From Conexivisphaerales archaeon (GTDB taxonomy: Archaea; Thermoproteota; Nitrososphaeria; Conexivisphaerales; DTJL01), in contig JAVYTR010000005.1 of NCBI GenBank assembly GCA_038728585.1, positions 30,898-94,897 on the forward strand: a stretch of 64,000 bases of DNA. The letters are read 5' to 3'. Below are positions 58,939-64,000 of the stretch, one piece after another. The translations under genes were made by a program, and so were the position numbers. Below the pieces are notes generated by a model. The model had not been told where the DNA came from. It ran no database searches and saw only the letters and a list, made by a program, of their open reading frames with translations. Position 1 is the stretch's first letter; every line of letters begins with the position of its first letter.

Positions 58939-59790
58939 CTACTTCACGTTATCTTCATCGTAAAGCAGTTTCAGGTCGTTCAGGCTCAGTGCCTCTCCCC
59001 TCTGGAACTTCTCCATCGCTTCCCTCTTTGCCTTTTCCAAAGCTTCCCTGTTCATAGTTAGTCTTGTCTCGAGTCTGTGTGCCTGCTCTTCTTTCCTACT
59101 CTTCTCTATCTCATTTCTCATTTCATTCAGCTTGGAATCTATCTCGCTATACCTCTTCTCGAGCTCAGCTATGTCCTGTTCCAGTCCTTCTACCTCCCCG
59201 TATACCTGTCTCCCTGCCTTTGTGTACTCCTCTATCTTCTGTCTCTTCTCCTGCATCATCTTGATCGTTTCCTGCCTGTCAGCCTTTATGTCGAAGAGTG
59301 CTGCCGATTTCTCATCCAGCTCTCTGTCAAGCTTATTTGCCTGGTCCTTCAATTCGTATGCTTTCTTCCAGACAGAAAGCATCTCAGCCATCTCCTTCAT
59401 CTTCTCAAGCATTCTCTTTTCTTCTTCTTTCCCCAAAGGCTCTGTCTGAACCTTCCATTCGATCCTCTTCAGCTCCTTCTTCAGTTCTTCACCGTTCCCC
59501 TTCAGCACAGGCCTCATCTGTTCCAGCTGATTGTAGGCTTCTTTGTACCTCTGCTTTGCCCTCTTTATCTCTTCAACCAAGCTCTTCTTGTCGTCGTTCA
59601 GGCTGTTCAGCTTTTCTCTGAGCATCTTGTACTGCTGCCTTTCATCCTCGAGTTTGGAAGCAAGCTGGTCAAGCTCTTCAAGCAGCTCTGCCTTCCTTGT
59701 CCTTATCTTCTTCAGCTGCTCAACTATCCCTCTTCTCTGCTCGAAGAGTTGAGATATGGCTTTCTTCTTATCTGCTTCTGCCTCTACCAT
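58939..59790 (-). CDS. archaeal coiled-coil protein (COG1340-like)
   Basis: About 283 residues, nearly all coiled coil (residues ~5-265), rich in Glu, Lys and Gln: LFEQRRGIVEQLKKIRTRKA, YKEAYNQLEQMRPVLKG, KRIEWKVQTEPLGKEEEKRM. The central IEWKxQTxPLxxxEE pattern is typical of the uncharacterised archaeal COG1340 coiled-coil family. Function unknown. The frame opens at TTG 59808, but a TATA-like TTATATCA at 59816-59823 fits ATG 59790 (MVEAEADKKK) better. Long open frames on the opposite strand are shadows of its biased codon use. Confidence 0.83.
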   Translation of the reverse strand: MVEAEADKKKAISQLFEQRRGIVEQLKKIRTRKAELLEELDQLASKLEDERQQYKMLREKLNSLNDDKKSLVEEIKRAKQRYKEAYNQLEQMRPVLKGNGEELKKELKRIEWKVQTEPLGKEEEKRMLEKMKEMAEMLSVWKKAYELKDQANKLDRELDEKSAALFDIKADRQETIKMMQEKRQKIEEYTKAGRQVYGEVEGLEQDIAELEKRYSEIDSKLNEMRNEIEKSRKEEQAHRLETRLTMNREALEKAKREAMEKFQRGEALSLNDLKLLYDEDNVK

Positions 59791-59850
59791 TATCGGCACC
59801 CGGTCCAAAAAGGTATGATATAAGGTGATTAATTAAATCTTGAAGAACGC

Positions 59851-60546
59851 TCAGGGAGAACAGTTAGGCTGATAGGTAGCTGGGTTGTAGGTGCAGAAGG
59901 TCCAGGCATAGCTCGAACCGCTCGAGACGATTATATCGTCAGCTCCAACATTTGCCATCTGCCATGAGCCGTTGTATGTCCACAGGAACCAGCTTGCAGT
60001 CTGGTTGTTCTCAACCCCGGCAATCCCTGTCACGAAATGCTCGCCGAACGAAGGATAGTAGATTGCATCGATTTTGCCGTTTAGAGCCACAAGAGTTGCT
60101 ATGTAAAGGTTCCAGCCCGGCTGGTATGTTACGTTGTACCATATCCTTGTACCGTTCCCAAACTCAACCAGTATATCAGCCTTCGGCAGCTCAGCTACTG
60201 AGGCGTAAAGCCTCTGGTACTCTTTCCACAGAAGAGGCAGCTCTTGGCTTATGTTTGCATATGCCTGGCTGCTGGTATTCAGCTGTGAAGCAGAATTGGC
60301 AAGAAGCAGCAGAGTCTTGTTATAATAGCCAAGCAGGGCTGTATAGTTCGAGTTCAGATTCTGCAGGCTCTTCTGAAGGCTCTGGCTCTGCTGTACCAAA
60401 CTGGCATAGTTACCTTCTTCTGAACTGTACTTCGTATAGTAAAGGGCAGCAACGCTTCCAGCTATAACAAGCATAGCAAGAAGTATCGCTGCAACACCGT
60501 AGAAAAGTGATGCTGAGAATTTCCTGCCTTCGCTCATCTTCATCAC
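59851..60546 (-). CDS. membrane-anchored extracellular protein with DUF4430/transcobalamin-like domain
   Basis: A 231-residue protein with an N-terminal transmembrane anchor (ASLFYGVAAILLAMLVIAGS, ~residues 12-35), an Asn/Gln/Ser-rich coiled coil (~45-125), and a C-terminal ~95-residue domain: WYNVTYQPGWNLYIATLVAL, FGEHFVTGIAGVENNQTASW, FLWTYNGSWQMANVGADDII and YAWTF. That order matches DUF4430, the small domain of transcobalamin and intrinsic factor. Its start overlaps the stop of the ECF S-component gene (ATGA), so a ligand-capture role for that transporter is likely. Cobalamin is only one candidate ligand. Confidence 0.75.
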   Translation of the reverse strand: MMKMSEGRKFSASLFYGVAAILLAMLVIAGSVAALYYTKYSSEEGNYASLVQQSQSLQKSLQNLNSNYTALLGYYNKTLLLLANSASQLNTSSQAYANISQELPLLWKEYQRLYASVAELPKADILVEFGNGTRIWYNVTYQPGWNLYIATLVALNGKIDAIYYPSFGEHFVTGIAGVENNQTASWFLWTYNGSWQMANVGADDIIVSSGSSYAWTFCTYNPATYQPNCSP

Positions 60547-61112
60547 CTCGCAACATTTTCGACGTTCAATTTCATCCCGTTCATTCTATCCAGCCTTGCC
60601 ACTCCCTTTATGACCGCAGGGGATATCATGCCAAAGACAAAATTGCTCAATTCATGCGGAACCATGAAAGGTACTCCTATGAGTTCAGTTGCCATGAGTT
60701 CCTTAACGTTCAGTGAAGTACCGAATCCTATCAACGCAGTTCCGAAGTTGGTCCAGACATCCCAGGCAAATGTGCATAAAGCCAGAACAGCTCCAAAGAC
60801 CGGGTTGAAAAAGTCATCCCCCTTCCATATCTTTGCAGCCCGACTTCCTGCAAAGGCGTAAATGACTTCTCCGGATATGAGAAATGGGATGATTGCTCCT
60901 CCAAAACCTAGCGGATTGAACGAGCTCCATATCAGCTCTGAAAGAATCCCTACTGCTGCGCCGAACCTGAATCCGTAAAGAAATGCAGCTACGAAGACCA
61001 TAAAGTCTACAAGCTTGACGTTGTAAATCCAAGAAAGAAGATAATCCGAGCCTACCGTCAGCGCAACGAACGCTGACAGCCTTGCAACATAAGTTGCTCT
61101 GCTTGCTTGCAT
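60543..61112 (-). CDS. ECF transporter S component-like membrane protein
   Basis: About 190 residues with five to six transmembrane helices: VARLSAFVALTVGSDYLLSW, KLVDFMVFVAAFLYGFRFGA, AVGILSELIWSSFNPLGFGG, and PFMVPHELSNFVFGMISPA. The GxxxGxLSxxxW-like pattern after helix 3 and overall size match S components of energy-coupling-factor importers. Partner ATPases and T component are not in the window, so it would share a common module. ATG 61112 is preferred over ATG 61130 because the TATA (TTATATAAT at 61131-61139) lies about 20-27 bases before it. Paired by overlap with the DUF4430-like gene. Confidence 0.78.
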   Translation of the reverse strand: MQASRATYVARLSAFVALTVGSDYLLSWIYNVKLVDFMVFVAAFLYGFRFGAAVGILSELIWSSFNPLGFGGAIIPFLISGEVIYAFAGSRAAKIWKGDDFFNPVFGAVLALCTFAWDVWTNFGTALIGFGTSLNVKELMATELIGVPFMVPHELSNFVFGMISPAVIKGVARLDRMNGMKLNVENVAR

Positions 61113-61178
61113 GCAGGCTGGATAATCCATCCATTATATAAACTTAAAACCCCAAACTTTCTTCGCCTAACGTTTATA

Positions 61179-61844
61179 TTGTCTCAGTCAATTCTGCTTC
61201 AGCGTAAGAGCGAAGGTCTCAAGTTGTGGTTCGAAGTATTGAAACAGATAGCATATGCCGAGGCAAAGGGCCCATCTCCATCGTTCGACATAGCTGACAT
61301 AATCTTAGCTATGATCACAATAGATAACACATTCATCGGTAGAAAGAGACTGGCTCTGGCTCTAGGGTTGGGGGAAGGTGCGATAAGAACACTCATCTCC
61401 AGGCTTAAGGAATCAGGCCTTCTGGAAACACTCGCATCAGGCTGCAGGTTGACTTCAAGAGGCCTTCAGCTGAATAAGGAAATATCGTCTGATATCTCGT
61501 TCTTTGACCCTCCATCAATAATCCCCACTTCCCTTCATCTCTCAGGGCTTGTTGCAAAGAAACTGGGTAGACAGGTTGGAAAAGGTCTGGAAGAAAGAGA
61601 TGCTGCTGTGAGGGCAGGAGCTGATGGTGCAATGATACTTGTAGTGAACGAAGGAAGGATAATCATGCCTGGCGTTTCAGACCTCTCCGTAGAGCATCCA
61701 GACCACTATAGAGCGCTTATGCAGACGGCAAAGCCCGAAGAAGAAGATCTGCTTGTGATAGCCTGGGCAAAGGAACAGAAGATTGCGAAGAAAGCTGCCT
61801 TGGCTGTGGTAACCTGGCTTCTGGAAAGAAGCTCCAGACTTTGA
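61179..61844 (+). CDS. DUF4443-type transcription regulator
   Basis: From TTG 61179, 221 residues. Seen: an N-terminal winged helix (DIADIILAMITIDNTFIGRK; RLALALGLGEGAIRTLISRL; KESGLLETLASGCRLTSRG, about residues 33-92) and a C-terminal alpha/beta domain (AAVRAGADGAMILVVNEGRI, PEEEDLLVIAWA). That is the layout of the archaeal DUF4443 family, thought to be ligand-sensing regulators. The upstream part from 61107 is unlike the family and crosses the divergent promoter, so I exclude it. Shared divergent promoter with the ECF S component: that is a likely target. Confidence 0.75.
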   Translation: MSQSILLQRKSEGLKLWFEVLKQIAYAEAKGPSPSFDIADIILAMITIDNTFIGRKRLALALGLGEGAIRTLISRLKESGLLETLASGCRLTSRGLQLNKEISSDISFFDPPSIIPTSLHLSGLVAKKLGRQVGKGLEERDAAVRAGADGAMILVVNEGRIIMPGVSDLSVEHPDHYRALMQTAKPEEEDLLVIAWAKEQKIAKKAALAVVTWLLERSSRL

Positions 61845-61925
61845 TTCTCAAAAATTGCAACTTCAGGTATTACTGGTAGCAATATTTGATTCTTGTTAAT
61901 ATAACACCTTGCAGAATCCCAGACC

Positions 61926-64000
61926 ATGAGCTCAGAGCAGAGGCTGGTCGGCGAGGTTGTGCTGAAGGATGGGTCAACTGTTCATGTCAGAGAGGTTGTG
62001 CAGGAAGACAAGGAGCTGCTGAGAGAATTCCTGAATTCTCTCTCGTCTGAAACAATTGCCAACAGGTTCTTTGGAATAGGCATAGACAGAGAAGCGGCTC
62101 TGTCAGTCCTGATTCCCAAGTCCAACGACTATGCTCTTGTTGCTCTCAGGGAAGGAAGGATAATAGCCCATGCTTGCTACCATATTACATCCGACAAGAG
62201 GGCTGAGGCTGCCGTAGTTGTAGCGGATAGCTATCAGGGGAAGGGTCTTGGCACCATACTCCTGGGACAGCTTGTCCAGCATGCTGAAAGAAAGGGGATA
62301 CTGGTCTTCGATGCTTATGTGCAGCCTGAGAACTACAGGATGATAAGCGTACTGAGGAAGCTTGGCTACCAGGTTTCTCTGAAGGCTGAGCCTGGAGCAA
62401 TAAAGGCAAGCTTCACAATCTCCTCAATTCATGAGCTCGAATCTGTCTTCGACCAGCTTGAAGCAAAAGCTGCCTCTGCAGCTGTCAGGTCATTCCTGTT
62501 TCCCAGAGGTGTTGCGGTAATCGGAGCATCAAGAGATAGAACCTCTATAGGCGGGGAACTCTTCTGGAATATAATCGAGTCAGGGTACAAAGGTGCAGTC
62601 TATCCTGTGAATGCTAATGCAGATGTCGTTCAATCGATAGTTGCCTATAAGAGCGTACTCGACTGTCCAGGGCCGGTGGATGTAGCTCTCATCTGCGTAC
62701 CCGCAAGGTTCGTACTTGACGTTGCAAAGGAATGCTACAGAAAAGGAGTGAAGGGACTTGTCGTCATATCATCAGGTTTTGCAGAGGTAGGGGGAGATGG
62801 GATCAAGCTTCAGAGGGAGCTTGTTTCACTCTGCAACAATACAGGCATGAGGCTGATAGGGCCGAACTGCATGGGGATAATCAATACAAACCCTGAAGTA
62901 AGCCTCAATGCACAGTTTGCTCCTTACAAACCTCTGGCTGGAAAGATAGGCTTCCTGTCCCAGTCTGGAGCATTGGGCATAGCTGTCATTGAACATGCTA
63001 CCAGGCTTGGGCTGGGCCTCTCCAGCTTCATCTCGGTTGGTAACAAAGCCGACATATCAGGAAACGATTTGATACAGTACTGGGAGAACGACGAGGATAC
63101 CGAAGTTATCCTTCTTTACCTGGAATCCTTCGGTAATCCAAGGAAGTTTGCCAGGATTGCAAGAAGAGTCACAAAGAAGAAGCCAATAATAGCCGTAAAG
63201 GGAGGAAGGTCAGCCGCAGGCTTCAGGGCTACCCAGTCTCATACTGGTGCTATGCTTGCAGCATCGGATGTAACAGTCGATGCACTCTTCAAGCAGACCG
63301 GTGTGATAAGGGTTGATGTACTTTCCGAGATGTTTGACGTTGCCGCGCTGCTCAGCACGCAGCCTCTTCCCAAAGGAAAGAGGGTTGGTATCATAACCAA
63401 TGCAGGAGGAGCAGGTATACTTGCATCTGATGCGTGCGAAAACTATGGCCTTGAGGTCCCGGAATACAGCCAGGAAACGCAACAGATGCTCAGGAGCTTC
63501 CTCAGAGCGGAGGCGGGGGTAAGGAACCCTGTTGATATGATAGCATCTGCAACTCCGGAGGATTATGGGAGAGCGATAAGAGCTGTAGCTGAAGACAAGC
63601 TGATAGATTCGCTCATAGTCATCTTCATCCCACCGATATCTGTATCTGCTTCAGATGTTGCAAAGGTGATTCTGCAGGAAGCAAAGAGGATCAACAAGGA
63701 GTTAGGGAAGCCTGTCCTGAGCGTCTTCATGGCCACACATGGTATCTCAGAGCTGCTGAGTGATGGAGAGACAAAGATACCATCTTATCCCTTCCCTGAG
63801 GCAGCAGCAGGAGCTCTGGCAAGGGCTGCGCAGTATTCAGAATGGGTCAGCAGAGAAGAGGGAAGGAGAGTTGTATTCAGCGACATCAACAGGGAGAGGG
63901 CCGCATCCATAGTTGCTGCTGCGCTCGGAAAAGAAAGACATGGGCCTTTTGCTCAGTCTGCCAGCAAAATCGGTAAGGACCCAGAATCAAGTCAGAGGTG
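61926..64000 (+). CDS. GNAT acetyltransferase/acyl-CoA synthetase (ADP-forming) fusion, partial
   Basis: The gene starts at ATG 61926 (TTAATATAAC at 61895-61904, leaderless) and runs off the right edge after 691 codons. Order: an N-terminal GNAT domain (~1-150; VVVADSYQGKGLGTILL holds the acetyl-CoA loop), a CoA-binding domain (~185-310; VAVIGASRDRTSIGGELFWN), ligase-CoA domains (GFLSQSGALGIAVIEHATRL) with the phosphorylated His439 in ATQSHTGAML. The ATP-grasp part would lie beyond the edge. Known: Pat/PatZ proteins with a dead synthetase part are protein acetyltransferases, whereas ACD enzymes make acyl-CoA or ATP. The catalytic His is kept here, so either activity is possible. Confidence 0.88.
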   Translation, partial: MSSEQRLVGEVVLKDGSTVHVREVVQEDKELLREFLNSLSSETIANRFFGIGIDREAALSVLIPKSNDYALVALREGRIIAHACYHITSDKRAEAAVVVADSYQGKGLGTILLGQLVQHAERKGILVFDAYVQPENYRMISVLRKLGYQVSLKAEPGAIKASFTISSIHELESVFDQLEAKAASAAVRSFLFPRGVAVIGASRDRTSIGGELFWNIIESGYKGAVYPVNANADVVQSIVAYKSVLDCPGPVDVALICVPARFVLDVAKECYRKGVKGLVVISSGFAEVGGDGIKLQRELVSLCNNTGMRLIGPNCMGIINTNPEVSLNAQFAPYKPLAGKIGFLSQSGALGIAVIEHATRLGLGLSSFISVGNKADISGNDLIQYWENDEDTEVILLYLESFGNPRKFARIARRVTKKKPIIAVKGGRSAAGFRATQSHTGAMLAASDVTVDALFKQTGVIRVDVLSEMFDVAALLSTQPLPKGKRVGIITNAGGAGILASDACENYGLEVPEYSQETQQMLRSFLRAEAGVRNPVDMIASATPEDYGRAIRAVAEDKLIDSLIVIFIPPISVSASDVAKVILQEAKRINKELGKPVLSVFMATHGISELLSDGETKIPSYPFPEAAAGALARAAQYSEWVSREEGRRVVFSDINRERAASIVAAALGKERHGPFAQSASKIGKDPESSQR

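Noticed and set aside
59077-59823. 248-codon plus-strand frame, Leu/Phe-rich, looks like a membrane protein
   Set aside because: It is antisense to a Glu/Lys-rich coiled-coil gene, whose codons give Leu and Phe on the other strand. The coiled-coil frame has a promoter and family pattern.
1-64000. Search by eye for tRNA genes (TPsiC loop GTTCRAA with flanking stems)
   Set aside because: The few GTTCAAA or GTTCGAA matches lie inside coding genes without cloverleaf arms. A program such as tRNAscan-SE would be needed to exclude split or intron-bearing tRNAs.

Overview
The window is archaeal, most likely from the TACK (Thermoproteota) branch and perhaps a non-ammonia-oxidising relative of the Thaumarchaeota/Nitrososphaeria; the lineage is an inference. 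The archaeal markers are TFB, a TFE-beta/RPC34-type factor with a Cys4 cluster site, Gar1, SRP19, ribosomal protein S8e, archaeal Trm1, DUF373, archaeal inositol-1-phosphate synthase, TrmB regulators and membrane-anchored solute-binding proteins. Most transcription units have a TATA-like box about 22-33 bases before the start codon and no Shine-Dalgarno, so most mRNAs look leaderless, often starting with GTG or TTG. I saw no rRNA, tRNA or CRISPR array.

Layout. 1-3.1 kb: partial cyclase, YciI-like protein, ketopantoate-reductase-like enzyme, LeuA-family synthase. 3.1-10.2 kb: decayed accessory DNA with an amino-acid permease remnant, a VapBC pair with a repeated operator, an AAA/DUF4143 ATPase, and a second such ATPase split by an IS607-type element whose serine recombinase is dead but whose TnpB is intact. 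10.3-22.0 kb: a peptide catabolism island with DUF1028 protein, small ParB-domain protein, frameshifted TrmB regulator, M19 dipeptidase, hydantoin/Asp-Glu racemase, nitroreductase, a complete Dpp/Opp ABC importer in two convergent halves, and a dipeptide epimerase. The set suggests uptake and epimerisation of peptides holding D-residues, such as bacterial wall peptides.

22.4-36.6 kb: frameshifted secreted protein, aminotransferase, acetyl-CoA synthetase, intact TrmB regulator, M20 peptidase behind a palindromic operator, maleylacetate-reductase-like iron-ADH, an MFS/SCP2-like/alpha-beta hydrolase operon, and a ParB-like protein. Long gene-poor gaps separate them. 37.0-39.5 kb: an unrecognised pair of zinc-ribbon/helical proteins. 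39.6-49.3 kb: MBL hydrolase, CMD protein, a BMP-type (nucleoside-like) ABC importer, a polysaccharide-deacetylase/cyclic-amide-hydrolase-like enzyme, a BKACE enzyme, an MFS permease and an arylmalonate-decarboxylase-like protein, possibly one uptake and degradation route.

49.5-64.0 kb: compact housekeeping DNA for information processing (S8e, SRP19, Gar1, TFB, TFE-beta, FtsJ, Trm1, THEP1, RNase HII), lipid precursors (inositol phosphate synthase, cis-prenyltransferase, DUF373), an archaeal coiled-coil protein, an ECF S-component paired with a secreted transcobalamin-like domain, a DUF4443 regulator, and a partial GNAT/acyl-CoA synthetase (ADP-forming) fusion. The change from sparse, decayed DNA to dense DNA near 49.4 kb looks like the edge of an accessory region.
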